Assembly (NCBI GenBank): GCA_037957365.1
Contig: JARHVA010008350.1
Location: 76,001-140,000 of the forward strand
Direction: 5' to 3'
DNA: 64,000 bases
Origin: Torreya grandis
Lineage: Eukaryota; Streptophyta; Pinopsida; Cupressales; Taxaceae
Of this stretch, positions 23,349-36,720 are shown piece after piece (position 1 is the first letter of the stretch; every line of letters begins with the position of its first letter). The position numbers and the translations under genes were made by a program. The notes beneath the pieces were generated by a model, which saw only the letters and a program-made list of their open reading frames with translations, was not told where the DNA came from and did no database searches.

Positions 23349-24943
23349 ATGAACTTCTAATTTGAGGAAAACACAAATTTGAACTCAAAATATATGATAA
23401 ACTTTACCAATCCCAATAGGTTTCCCTGCAAACAACTTGTGACTTGCACTTTAAAGGAAAGTAATGTACATGTATCTAATCACACTACCAATTATGGGAC
23501 TTCTCCTCATGCATCCTGAATTCATAACCCTTTGTTCTCCTTAGAAGATCAACCTAAATTAGAGTATACTTAGGAAATGATTTTCTTCATTAATGAATTA
23601 CCTCAACATCGAAGAAAAGACCCTTCTACTATTAATAACATTATGATTGTTAAGAAATAATAATAACCCCATTAACCTTATTCCACATTATCACAAGGAT
23701 TTAGGGGAAATATCTTATTTGCTTCTCAACCTTTTTCTTCTTTTTTGACACCTTCTCATATTATGACCTCTTCTTCCTTGATTTATTCTACCTCCATGCC
23801 AATTATCTCTACTAACAAGACAAGTTCAACATCTAATGGGCCTTTTCCAAGACCCACTCTTCTCAATAAAACCAATAGTGTATAGTTTTATATGAATGGT
23901 AATCATGACACTAATGTTTCTTATTCTTCTAATGGTACTCACATGTTGTGTACACTAATCAAGACACCACTCAAACCTATCAACTTTTGTTACAAACTCT
24001 TAACCAAATAAATGCTTTATAAACTAATAATGCCAACTAAATGATGCAACTACAAAATCACCTTATTCTTCTCCAAAGTCAACCTCAATAGGTTCCATGT
24101 GGGATGCAAAACAAAAATTCCCCCACTCCCCTCAGGTATTCCCATGGCAACCTTATTACTTAACCACCTATTGTTAACAAAACAAATAAACATATGAAAA
24201 ACAAACCTCTTACACCTTAAATTTACAATAGAGATATAGGAAGTATTACCCCTACCATTAGCTATAATGAGTTAGTTGATCTTACCTTACACTTAAAAAT
24301 ATTCAAAAAACTATATAAAGACTGGGTCAAGTTAAACACTCTAACCACTACCAAACTCTTAGTGAAAACCCTCTCTAGAGATGCTTTAGATTTATATAAC
24401 CAACTAAAGTCTCATTCCATAACTATTTTGGAAGAACTAATTATTACTCTAGTATAATAACTTTAAATTAATGACCTTACTAAAAATACCTTGTCTCATT
24501 TTATTAATCACAAGCAACTTGAGGTGAAAACTGCATAAGCTTTTATCAAATGGTGGAAGACATTGTCTCATAAGTGTGAAGATAACATAGTGGATGATGA
24601 CCTATTTCATATATTCACCAATGATCTATATCCTAAGTTGTAATATCAAGTTAGGAATCTATCTCCACATACTTTGAAAGAGGCCCTTGACCAAACTAAG
24701 TGCCAATATTTTATCATCCATCAGTTTGAGACATCCTAACCTCCTATGGGAACTTGCATGTTCATGGAACCTAAAAATAATCATCATAATAATGATGGTG
24801 TCATTGATTACTATGGTACCATTCATAATATTCAAACTATTTCTCTTGACCTTGCTCCTGAACAAGCTTCCCCTTTAAACCACTCCCCTAATACTCAATT
24901 TTATCCAATAGACAACATCAATGATCTAAAACATTATCCTTAG
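23349..24943 (+). pseudogene. Ty3/gypsy gag relic (G1)
   Basis: This is a gypsy-type capsid gene. A plausible start is the ATG at 23349 (MNF, stop, FEENTNLNSKYM). The capsid core is in one frame from about 24240: NELVDLTLHLKIFKKLYKDW, LLVKTLSRDALDLYNQLKS, LSHFINHKQLEVKTA, AFIKWWKTLSHKCEDN, LFHIFTNDLYPKL and YQVRNLSPHTLKEALDQTK. This follows the Ty3 retrotransposon gag pattern of a Trp-rich core with FI-x-W-W. The open frames at 24659-24943 are its C-terminal part and shadows. Stops occur every 30-60 codons, and the region 23640-24230 is badly scrambled. Confidence 0.78.
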
Positions 24944-26510
24944 TGTAACTTTAAAATATTCTACCAAGGCCTCTTCCATGAGAACTTGATCCCACTCACC
25001 CTATGAAATCATTTTAAGCTACAAATAGAGTCTATTGGTTTCATGTTAGTTAGGGTCACTCTGATGAGACTTATAGGCAATTACATAACTTAGCAATGGA
25101 TTTCCTCCTTGGTCAAAATTTTGATCATGATTTCCTTATTCTTAAATATCAACAATTCTATGACATTACATTTAAAGATCACAAAACACAAAGTAAAAAT
25201 CAATCTTTAAACTAGGATAATGTTCATCTGGCCATTTACAAAGACCCTCTTCCAAACCATAAAGACCATAATGATAAGCCTACTAATTCCACAAATAATG
25301 TTGACATTCTTGTAGACACAACTACTGAAGAGAATGTGGTCAACATGATTGATATGTGAAGGGTAGTTTCCTTCATTGAGTCTCATCCCATTCACATACA
25401 TGAATTATCTCACACTTTTTGTGTTATCGAAGGTTCTTCCCCAATTCACCTAATTAAGTTGAGAAAAAAGGACCTTATCTTTTTTGACAAATAAATTAAA
25501 ACACATCCATTGGATAAAACCTCTCAAACCATTTATATAATTTATCCAACCTCTTTCCCCATTGCCAATAATATTCAACCTTCTAATACCACTTATTCAA
25601 ATATATCATAAGATAAAACTAAATCAACTACCTCATCCTTTCATGATAATTAACCAATTTTTCCACCAATTAAACCTCTCACATCCTATCAACATAAATT
25701 TACATGTACTTATAATCCTCCTTATTAAGAGCTCTTCTAATATTATGCACCTCTATCTAGCAGTCCAATCATGGGTTATGATGAATTGGACCCTATCATG
25801 AAGATTATCAATCTCCTATCTCAAATTCCCTTTCTCAAACTCATGTGGATTTCTCTGTAACATCATAACCACCTTATGTAAATACTATTCAAAATGAACA
25901 TCCACCATCCTCTCGTAATAGATTGTGAAGCTACCTTATCTAGGCTAGGAGATATAATCTTACAACAATGCAAAGAGATTTATATACAAATTGATGAAGC
26001 AATGGATAATTTTATCTCTCTCAAATTTCCTATTTAAATATATTATTCCAAATGAGGTTCTACTTAGTGGGGATGATGCCCCCCTTTTTATAAGCATCCA
26101 AATAGGTGACATCCAAGTTAAGCATGCTTTGATTGACAAGGGTTCAGGTACTTATGTTACCTCTCTTGACTTCATTAAAACCCTTAGATAATCTAAGTGT
26201 AATCTTAATTATGGATTCAACATGTGTCAAGGTTATGATTGAAGGAAAATGCCTCCCTTAGGTTGTATATATCTCCTTATTTCCATCCCACCTTTCACTA
26301 TTTGAGTGAAGTTTATGATCTTTAATTTTACCCTCTCCTATAATATCTTACTTGATAAGCCATGGACTCATTGTATTATGGTTGTCACATCTTCTGCCTA
26401 CCAATCTATTAAGTTCCCTCATAATGGTGTAATGTATAGGATTCAAGGTGACACTAACCCTTAGAATTTTGAACAATTCCAAGACCTTTGTGTATTCAAA
26501 ATCCTAACCC
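24944..26510 (+). pseudogene. Gypsy aspartic protease relic (G1) and upstream linker
   Basis: From 24944 to about 25990 the sequence is Asn/Thr/Pro-rich and probably a gag-protease linker. The retropepsin fold starts near 26070: FISIQIGDIQVKHALIDKGS at 26085-26145, where the active-site D-T-G reads D-K-G, then YVTSLDFIKTL. The second conserved block reads YNILLDKPWTHCIM near 26338, in place of the usual ILLGRPWIH, then SIKFPHNGVMYRI. The protease would mature the gypsy polyprotein. No reverse transcriptase follows, so pol is missing or was never present. Confidence 0.75.
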
Positions 26511-26519
26511 TTGAAACCT

Positions 26520-28160
26520 TATCAAGTGTTACGTTACGAGAATATCAACATTTTAATTTCCATATCACATATATGTGAGGTTATCATGGTTACCCTAAAC
26601 TCATTAGGAACATACCACCTAAATTATTAGACTCTAATGATGATGATTCAAATGAGATAAAAAAATTTGATCTCTCTCCTTATCTCATTTCCTAGCTTCT
26701 ACCCTCTATGAATCTATGTTCTCATCAACCACCTAATGATAATATACCCAAGTTTTAACTAAGACTCAACACTCTATTCATCACACCACCTCTAATGATA
26801 ATTTTATACCTACTTGAATAGTTTATATTCATACACTTGACTATGATGATGGTTATACTTTAGATGACCCATTTCTAGGAGGTCTTGTTTAGGCTAGAGA
26901 TGTTGTGATACTTAATTGTTGATCTTATTTATTTCAGCCTTTCCAGTTATCTTATCACATTCGATCTTGTATAGTTCTTAATTTTATAATTAATCCTCTT
27001 GTGTGTAGGGTAGATATGGTGTATTCACATGGAAACCCTCCAATTTCTAAATAACCTCTTAAGAGCATGTTTATTAATACTGCTATGACTGGTTCTTATT
27101 GCTTCACTAGATACCAAGATCATTATAGATGGTGTCACCCTGAGATTCTTGTTGTTATCCTTAAAACCTTTGTGCATCTGATTCCTCCTTCAACTAAGCC
27201 TACTCTAGATCATATTCCCACTATACCTTTAGCTGAGTCTATTATTTATTATTATTCTATTTCTCCTTTCATTGAGCCTCATCTAATCTCTCTACAAGAC
27301 CCACCTCCCCTTGGTGATAGATTTCTTACTTTACTAAAACTAGATCCTCTATCCTCCTAATGGATCAATAATCCATACCATGACATTCATTGGACTAGAG
27401 ATTATAAACTATACTACCCTTCCCTAGTTTTTTATTCCATTCCCTCTATTAGTACACCCACTAAGTCTACTAACAAGCATATTTATTTCTTCCATGACAC
27501 ATATAATCATTCCTCTACCCATTATCAAAAAATTTAAAAATAAATTGATACCTTGTGTCTTACTCTTCCTTAGCCTATATACAAGGATATACCTCCTCCC
27601 AATTTATTACCTAAATATATTCCCATATATGAAGAGGTATATTATTTGTGGAACCAATGCGGTACCCATCACACTGATCATTGCCACATCTTCTAGTAAC
27701 ATTTCTAGGATCACTTCATGATGATTATTGCATTTATTATCTCTCCTCCCATAGGTCACCCACATAAAAAATATCCCCCTTCTTCCCCCATGGTTACTCC
27801 ACATGTTTTCTCTTATCCACTTATGGTTCCTCCACCCATGGTCCTTTCTTACCCCATGGTTCCTCTAGCTATGGCCCCTTATCCACCTATGGTTCCTCCA
27901 CCTATGTATCATCCTTTACTTGTGGTCCCTTATCCACTAGTGGCTCCTTCATGTCCCATAAATTCAACTCCTATGCCTTATCTCAAGTATCCTATTCACA
28001 ATTGACCTCATGATCATAATCCTTTAGTCATGACTCAATTTTTTATCAAGGAAATTTAATGTGGCATATTTTCCTAAATTTCATAGAAGATAGATGAGAC
28101 CCTTGCTACAGTTAGATTCCAACTTCATAGATATCTCTCAGACATTATGGGAAATGTTTG
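26520..28160 (+). pseudogene. Coding-like sequence after the G1 protease, no RT; Pro-rich tandem segment
   Basis: Long open stretches persist where RT should be: 27067-27360 is 97 codons without a stop. A possible zinc-knuckle relic sits near 27630-27690 (WNQCGTHHTDHCHI). It is followed at 27770-27960 by a Pro/Met-rich tandem segment built on YPPMVPPPM-like phrases, which resembles a gag tail rather than pol. The frame near 28083-28250 (RPLLQLDSNFIDISQTL) also looks coding-like. I do not recognise the protein. It may be a second gag fused by recombination or the coding part of a non-autonomous gypsy relative. Confidence 0.4.
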
Positions 28161-28249
28161 TGGACAAATTTACTAGTACTTATGGACACAACATGGTATT
28201 CCTTCACTTTCTTCTTCATTTTAGATTCAAGGTTTTCTCCAAGTTTATA

Positions 28250-29760
28250 TTTATCTAAATTATATCATTTGACTTTATGTTTTCTCCATGTTTTCACATT
28301 CCTTATTTCATTCACAATCATACTAATATTTCCCCTTGAGAAATATTGTTTTATTCACTGATCACTCCCCCCTAGGGATTTCATTTGTGAGTTGTAGTGT
28401 AAGGCCATGGATTGGACTAGACTTTCCTTAGAAATTAACATATTACCATTCCAAACATTCCTTTTAACATATTTTCCTAGTTATTTCTAAATCAATGATT
28501 TTCCCTTTGTGAGTTGAAATGTAAGACCATTGATAGGACCAAGGCTTTCTCACAAAATTTTCTAATATCCAAGTTATAATGAAATTACATGTGTCAAATA
28601 TGAGATAAGTAGTGATTGATCATGAGTTACACATCAATGACATGCTTCCCATATTGATATAGTATGTTTTATGCTTGATTCATTGATCTTTCAATTTTAT
28701 CTTCTTATTTTCTAATTGCATGTAAGAATAAAGCAATTTTTTTAAGTTTTTAATACTTCTCAAATTAAATTAGTGTGATCAATTTGAGTTCATTTCTCTA
28801 ATTTTTTTCTCTTTTATACTTATCAATGTGATTTAGTATGATTGATTGACTTTTTTTTTATATACCATTTGGTGCTTATTATGCCTTCCATTTTATTAAT
28901 TTATTTTCATACTTCCCAATGTGATATAGTGTGATTATACTTATTTTAATTTCGTGTAAATATTTTTTAGGGTTTAAAAATATTTTTAAATCCTTTTTAC
29001 TTACTTTGGTTTATTATATTTACCCATATTTTATTATTACACATTTACCATTGTGATATAGTGTGTAGCACATGTTTTTTATTACTTATACTTTTCCATG
29101 TCATTTTTTCCTTTTTACTTTTAACCATGCATGCATATCACATAATTCTCAAATATAAAACATTTAAAATAAATATCCTATAGCATATACAACAATAGAT
29201 AAACACATGTGCTAGAAATAAATATATCCATGCATAAACATCCATAATAAAATACAACTCAAGAGATCAAATCCAACTGTCAAAATCAATATCTATATAA
29301 ATTATGTGTTTTATATAATACAAGGTACAAAATATAAAATACCTAGCTCCAACTCTATAGTTAGGCTCCATCATGCATATCTTGTGTCCTAACAACACTA
29401 ACCAAATATGTCTAAAACTATCCCATATGAATGGTACACTATAATGATGTAGTCCAAGATATCAAACCTATTACATGTCTTTATAAGTTGGCCACCTGAG
29501 CATGTACCTATCTAAGCTAAACCATATTATCCATGTGAATTTCTCTCCCATAATTTAAGGCTTGAAAAACTTATGCCTCTCCTTCTCCCACCCCTATTAG
29601 TGGATGTAATCCATCTGTATGTGTCTCCAACTACCTCATGGCCTCCCCCACTAGTCTAAACTAGCTTGCCTAAGTTTGGACAGATGGTACTATTATCAAT
29701 AAATCATGCACCCTATAGAAGTTTTTTCAATACTAATCTAATATTTTGGAAAAATTAAAA
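28250..29760 (-). repeat. Inverted second copy of the 18.6-20.1 kb repeat family
   Basis: Reverse complement similarity to about 18650-20086 runs in the same order: palindromic units (28384-28556), degenerate GGGAAG-type tandem units (28652-29060), the block TTTTAACCATGCATG near 29124, and the TTGGCCAC...AAGCT...TATCCAT block near 29490. It lacks the long inverted-repeat arm seen at 20379-20533. No gene is supported here apart from the minus-strand coding-like relic noted with the first copy. Confidence 0.6.
28384..28556. repeat. Two palindromic units, one with perfect 8-bp arms
   Basis: TTTGTGAG at 28506-28513 pairs exactly with CTCACAAA at 28549-28556. An earlier unit starts TTTGTGAG at 28384 with a degraded right arm near 28428. 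Both correspond to the units at 19825-20085 in inverted orientation. Confidence 0.75.
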
Positions 29761-32700
29761 TACCTCTATGATTTTGGGTTGACTATGGTAGAGGTAGACC
29801 TCTAAGTTAAATGGATATCTCCCTAAATTGATCCTTTAATGCTTATCACCTACACTAACTAATTGCTTGGATGAAATGGGTTAGAAGTAACATGAAATTA
29901 ATATATTCTATTAAGGTGATACACCATAAATATATCCATTAGACTACCATACTATTTCACTATGAAACATGACCTACAACACTACTTTTAATTTCCTAGA
30001 ATAATCTAACATTAGTATTTCAAACATGGAGTTGATATGCATGGAACTATTCAAGGTGATTGAACCAAAGGTCATTTTTAGACACTAATTATATTAATTA
30101 CACTTTAAGATAAACTAATTCACTTGAAAACACTTCATGTGACTTTCTAGAGTCGAAACTAATTTTATCAAACATGGAAGGATCGAAAGAAATCAAAGAT
30201 ATATACTAATCACTTGACCTTTAACTATACACCACTTCACACTTAGAAAAAATAGTTTGTGAACTCAAAACCATATTTTATATCTTATTTCAAAGGTAAA
30301 TTACAATATCAAACTAGTAGGGCCTTACTAGGTGTGGAATTCAATTACAAAATCCAAAATGCCTTGAATTTATAGAATGTATGACAAGAGAGAGAAGATT
30401 AGAACTCAAGGGTCAAAATAAAAAGTTTAAAGCTATGAAAATTAGTTAAATTTACAAGATAATGGAGTGTGAAATAGACCATGAAACGTATTACTATAAA
30501 AATGTCCATATGAAACATGAAAACTCCTCAAAACTGGTGTAGAGGTCTTCAACTACCATCTTGAAACTGCCCTCATGATTAGGCATATTTTGAGTGCTTA
30601 AAACTAGAATAGGGAGATTTTAAACATATTAAATATATTAATTGGGTTAAATACATGATATGATAGTCATTATATGTGTTCCTAAATCCTATCCATCTTA
30701 TAGATACTTGTACTCACCATCTATAGTCACTCATTAGCCCTCTTTCACTCATTCTTCACATTTGTCTTCAAGGTGGCCTTCATTTTCTCAATAAAATACA
30801 TGGAAATGGTTTTAATACACATATATAAGGCCTATATACATTAAATTCCATTATTTATACCTGAAAAGGTCTTAAAATAGACTTCTCATTCTCTCACTTG
30901 GAAGTCACTCTTCATTTTTACTACCTATCAATTACTGCTTGTTATGCATGATTTAGTAGAGATGTTTACATGATAATATATGGTGATAAATTAGTTTTTA
31001 GAGTTATAATAGGTCTCAATGGAAGCCCTATAATTAATCTCACTTGTTTATCTTCTCCCTTACTTACAAAACCATTAGAAACTTACAAAATCCCTATTTT
31101 GTACCCTATCCCTACAACTAGGGTATAGACCAATCTAATGTGGTGGTGTATGAGAGAGTAATAAAAATTTAAAAAACCATTTCCAAGCCATCTGAACCCT
31201 TTTGAATTCATTCCCACTCATTTCTTTCCAATTGGGTCTTAGATAAGGGTTTACAAGGGTTTTAGCACATTTTGGCTCTTAAGAATGGTTCATAAAAACT
31301 AGACATTGAACTACCAAAGAAATTACACAAAAACCAAGTTAGGGACCATATTAAACCATCCAAAACTCCTTGGGTCACTATGTAGTCATTTTGTATAGGT
31401 ATAAACTCTTAAAAATTGCTCGTTAGGCTTTAGAATGCATTTTGAATAGGTCTGAGGTGAAATAGGCCAATTCTGACCAACTTCTGTAGTTCCCCTACAA
31501 TTAAATAGTTTAAAAAAACATTATAAATCCCATTAAATGATATAAAATTAATCTATGGTTCATCTTGCCTAAGAAGTGAACTCAGGCCCCTATAAGGCTT
31601 AGGTCTATTCCAAGCATAATAGGCCTAACCTATGTTTCATGACCTAAAACCTCCTCTGAACGCTTTATCAGGACTGTGAGACATTATCCTCTTTTGTTCA
31701 TTATTAAATCAACCATATATAACATTTTTATATGATCTAGGAATATCCTTTTGACACCTTTATCACTTACTCACTAGACCTATAGACTTGACTGTCTTGG
31801 TGTGTCCTCTATCTAAGACATAATGGAGGGAATCAACCCTATTTATCCTAAACAATTGAAGATATGGGAAGATATATTTAGTCATTATTATAATATACAC
31901 AAAGTTTTAGGGATATATCACGTTTATATCATCCAGAACCTCACAAAATTCAAGATAGACTTGAATGATAAGTGATTGTGCAGGGTTTTAAGAAACCTCA
32001 GAGCTGGGTGACAAGTATGTTGGTGTTTCTACCTTATTTTATTATTTAAGCATCATGATAATTTTATGTTTTATTATTTTAAGGTATTCTCAAACATTTT
32101 AAAAACCTAACACATTTTCTAACTTCACTAATCCACATCTTTTCCCACTAGCTTAGGCTAATTTGTAGACTCTCTAATTGTATTACCCACTCAGGGAAAG
32201 GTGACTCATATAGGTGTCTTTCTATACTATAACATTGTATCTCATATCTAGGTTCATATTAGATTTTTCAATATTATATCACAATTTTTTGGATTCATTC
32301 ATATCATGCCTTCAAGATTGTACTCACTACTACCAAGAACCAATCTTCCAAATGTACTAACTATATGTGGTAATTTAGGGGAAGGAAAAACTCATGTAGG
32401 TGATGATACGAGTCAAACCATTATACTCCATTTCCATTTAATGATATTGATATAATAATGTAATTTTAATTCAAATGGATTCACTTATATTTAAGGCTAT
32501 GCATTAATCTATCGTATTGCTTTGAAATATCATTTAGGCTTCAAAAAAACTATAGATTACACACACAATCTACAGTGATAATTTGCTTGAGATGGAAGTT
32601 GATCTACACTATACTCTTATGATCAAACACTCACTCTCCTATGTCAAATAATTTACCCTATGAATAGGATACATGTTTTATACTAATATATTAGTATTTA

Positions 32701-34559
32701 CTTCAAGATATTCCATCATGAGATGATCCTTTGTGAGGCAAGATCCCTATTTTAGAGATACTATGGTAATATGTCCCTAAATACAACTTTTAAAATATAT
32801 AATCAAGGTTTTAGGTTTGTTTGGCATATTGTGATTTATTCATCACCATGACTCTCCCAATTTCCTCATACCTAATTGAATGTCTCAAAAAATTTCAATA
32901 CCTTCATCTCATCAACTTCATTCCTCTATGGATTACACTCATGCCATTATTGGAGCAACCTATAGGTGTTCTTGTAGGATATAAGATGATGTGTGTTAGA
33001 TTGGTTCTACAAACCAATTTCTAACATTTTAATGGATAAAAATCACTACTTACACCTTTTAAGTCTTCTTACCATATTGAAAAATCTTTGTTTCAACACC
33101 ATTACCAATCAATGCTCAGTTGACTTGACTATAGATGACTATTTGTAAAGAAGTATGATTGTGGCATGTTTCTAAACTTTGCACTTCATCAAGTGCTAGT
33201 ATTTGGGAATAAGCCTCAAAAATAAGATATTTATTATTATCTTAGAGGTTAAAAAACCTACTCTCTCTATCCTAGAACCACTTATAGGAGAATAACTCTA
33301 CAATAAATGAAAACACTAATTTGAAACTTTAATGGGTCCTCCTAGTAAACTAAGATAATTCATGCCAAATATTTGACCTCCACATGTGAAAATAGATTGA
33401 GAATCTTTGTAAGAATAATGTTCATGCTCTTATATAACATGTAAAACACCTCATTTTCATAGAAAAATGCAAACGAATAGATAATGTTGAAGTGTTGGGG
33501 ATAGGTAGGCATAAAAGAGGAGTTAACACTCTTAACAATGTTTCATAAAGCAAATGCATCCAATTTTATAAATATGACCATTAATTGGAAGTATACAAGG
33601 AATTTTTTCATCCCTCAAGTGAATTTGATCCAACTCACCACCTGATGTCTATACCAAACTAAAATTAGTTTAATATTTTTTCATCCAAATGAGAGTTATG
33701 GAAAGGTAGAATGGTTTTTTTCCATTTCCAAGTCTATCAAAGCTTTCAAAGCATGGGATGGACTTAAGGGATTAAAGGGTCACTCTAAAATCTTCCACAT
33801 GTGTCAATACTACTACATAATTTATAAAATAATTGAAAACCTCATGACACTACTTGATCTTCATGTTTTCAACATAACACCTGCATTTATCAATCTGGCC
33901 TGTAGAACATTAAACAAAACTTTGGAACACTTTTCATCTATGGTAAACCATACAAGTTAATTTAATAACTCAAATATGAACTTATATGGCATAAAATGAT
34001 AATAAGGACTAATGACCAATATGATCAAGGATAAAGACACATTAAATGACCTTATTATATACCATAGGACATAAATAACACCCTAGTAGACCCCTATAAC
34101 AAGTTTTTAACTATAGGGGGTTGGCCTAATTTGACTTGTGGTTAAATTAGTCAACAATATTGGAAATTTTCTAGGGATGGAAAGCCATATATGAAAAATA
34201 CTAGTAGCATAATCCTATCCATTGGGATATGGAGTCACCTACATATATATTTGACACTAAAAAACAAGACATCTAAGCGAACACATGTGTTCTCAAGAAC
34301 AATTAGGGAAACACACACAATATGAGAAAAGACACACACCTATCCTAGTATGTACAAGACCTCAAACACTTGAGATTAAGAGTAACTCACCATGATTCAA
34401 TGAGGGTCAAATATGGTACCTCTTGCATCCTTACTGCTCCATAAAATCAATCAATCATGTGAATCATACTTATCAATAAATACTTGATCATATTGATGGT
34501 CAAATGAATTACCATGCTTAGGTATTCTTCCATCTATAATTTTTATAATTTGAGCCTTA
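29761..34559. other. AT-rich stretch, nothing recognised
   Basis: About 4.8 kb with no similarity I can name on either strand, no LTR termini, no PBS or PPT, and no tandem array. Open frames such as 32821-33024, or the ATG-less stretch 33679-33957, are of a length expected by chance in many kilobases of six-frame sequence. Confidence 0.5.
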
Positions 34560-36720
34560 TAGTAGGTTACATAATAATCTCTAATTATCTTGTTTGAAAC
34601 TATAACTTTCTTGACATCTACCATGTTTGATTAGTATTTCTCAAGTGTTAGGAGTCCTCACAGTTCCCTCAACTTTACATTATTTTTGGACATGATGTTC
34701 TTGATGTATAGGGACATAAATATTTCTCTTATTATACTTCATCACATATGAAAATGATTCAACCTTATGTTGAGGTCTTGAATTCTCCTCAAACATAAAA
34801 TTTTATGTCTTAACTTCACTAGACTCCTTCATGAATATAGCTTCATTGGTAGTGGTTAGACATACACTCTCATGATTAACAAGACATTTTACTTAATTAT
34901 TGATAAGACACTCAAAAATATAATTTTTAGGCTCATCAACATACTCATTATTAGGTTCACACTTCTTTGAAATGGAAGTATACTTAATTGTTCAAACTCT
35001 AGATTTATGAAACAAAACCTTTACCATATATCATCTTCCTCTTCATGACTGTCATCTTCAAGGACTCTTCCATCAAGTGAAAATATAATAACATTATCTT
35101 TCTCACCATATTGATCTATAATTCTTTAAAAAATATCTTCATCATACATACAAATAAGTTATTTTCCCTTAACAACTTGTGTAATAGAATGTTCAATGCT
35201 TACCTCAGATTTCTCATATACTCTCTCATGGATGATGTATGTGCCAATATAAATTTGCTCAAAGTAAGTGTCTATATGATATCCATAAGTGTTTTCACCA
35301 TACTCATCTAGGAATAGATTAGATATACCCACAATATTAGAATATATTCCATCATCCACAATCGACTCCTCATGATCATTGATGACATAATTGAGATTAA
35401 AGTTTTCTTCCACAGAAGGCTCGATATGAAACTTAGCTAGTGGTTGAATTATGATGGTTACCTTTGTTCCATATCTATTCATTATGGCAAAGAAAGACCA
35501 ATAAACTTATAGGTAGCCTTGTATCTTGGCTATGAAATCCCTTGAGAGGTAGATAACAAACTGAGCAGGCAAATCATGTAGTAATATGTCTTGAGGAATG
35601 GGGAAGCTAGGATAATCGTGTAATAAAATCTTCAACACCTTAATAAGTCCCACTAACCTATCAAGTGTCCCATATATTTGTAGTATCCATTTACTAAATG
35701 GTTAATACTTTAGACCCAATTTATTTTTTCACAACCATGGGCATAACTAAAGTACTAAACCTACTATGTACTATGCAGTTGTGAACAAGTTTGTCTCCCA
35801 TAATGAGAGTGAGGTAGAAGGGTGGAGGATTTTCATATTTATAATAGGGATAAAAAAATTTATTAGGATCATTGTTGATGGAAACATCACCATGAATTTA
35901 ATGTTGAGGGATAATATGAATTTGACATAAATGCTTCTATAAAAGTTCCTTTTGGCTAGGAAAGTGAAGCATTTCCTAAAGAGACATATATGCCTTATCA
36001 CTCTTCAAAGAATACATAATATTAAAATTAGGATTTCTCAAATTTTCATGAGTTTTTGAATGCAAATAAGTGCCTTGAATTTGAAACATTGGAACCTTTT
36101 GATTTACCCCTCCAACATTCTAATTTGAGATAAGTGTAGAAGCTGTAAGGAATACCATACTTACATTCACACCTTGTTACCTTAAAGGAGTGATATTTGT
36201 ACTTATACGAACACTATGGGAATATACAAAGGCTATCCTCTTTTCTCTAGTATTGATTATAACTAACTAATTTTGATTGAAGACATAAGTATCTTCAACT
36301 ATAAATTTTGAAAGGTTTACCTATTGGGGCTACCATCCTTCATTTGCTTGCACAAGAACATCATATTCTATTAAAAATTTAAGAATGACTCCTCCTTGAA
36401 AAACCAAAGATTTATCCCCACCTTAATTTTCATCCATTATTTTTCCTTACTACCATTATTCTCCTTGGACCAAGTTTTTATGCACTGGTACCATGGCTCT
36501 TATGTTGGAATTGGAAGTTGGATTGTATACATTGATAGGCCCATTGAAGGTAGGTTGTCTTGACCTATACCTCAACCATATTTATAAGGTGGTAACATAT
36601 TTAATTATTTAGGATAGGGGTAAGGTTTTTTATTCACACCAGACTATAGAGTGATTTTCTTAAGTTGAGCCTCAAAGGAATTATATCTTGCTTGACAATA
36701 AATAGTATCTTAATTAAAAT
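34560..36720 (-). pseudogene. Ty3/gypsy gag C-terminus and protease relic (G2)
   Basis: Read leftwards, the sequence shows a gag-like linker (36720-36100), then FNIMYSLKSDKAYMSL and a protease segment with PPFYLTLIMGDKLVHNCIVH near 35765-35825. The expected D-S-G reads H-S-R, followed by VMPMVVKK. Next come VLKILLHDYPSFPIPQDI, LPAQFVIYLSRDFIAKIQGY and RYGTKVTIIIQPLAKFHIEP. This is the protease-to-RT linker seen in several plant gypsy lineages, where SRDW/F precedes the DWS-like block. The frame 35159-35482 is real gypsy sequence, not a host gene. Coding-like sequence fades out near 34560 and no RT is visible. Confidence 0.7.

Noticed and set aside
33679..33957. ATG-less open stretch of about 93 codons
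   Set aside because: Several stretches of this length are expected by chance in six frames of 64 kb; no recognisable motif and no support nearby.
35159..35482. 107-codon minus-strand frame as a possible host gene
   Set aside because: It is continuous with the gypsy G2 protease-to-RT linker (YLSRDF, then RYGTKVTI), so it belongs to a retrotransposon relic.
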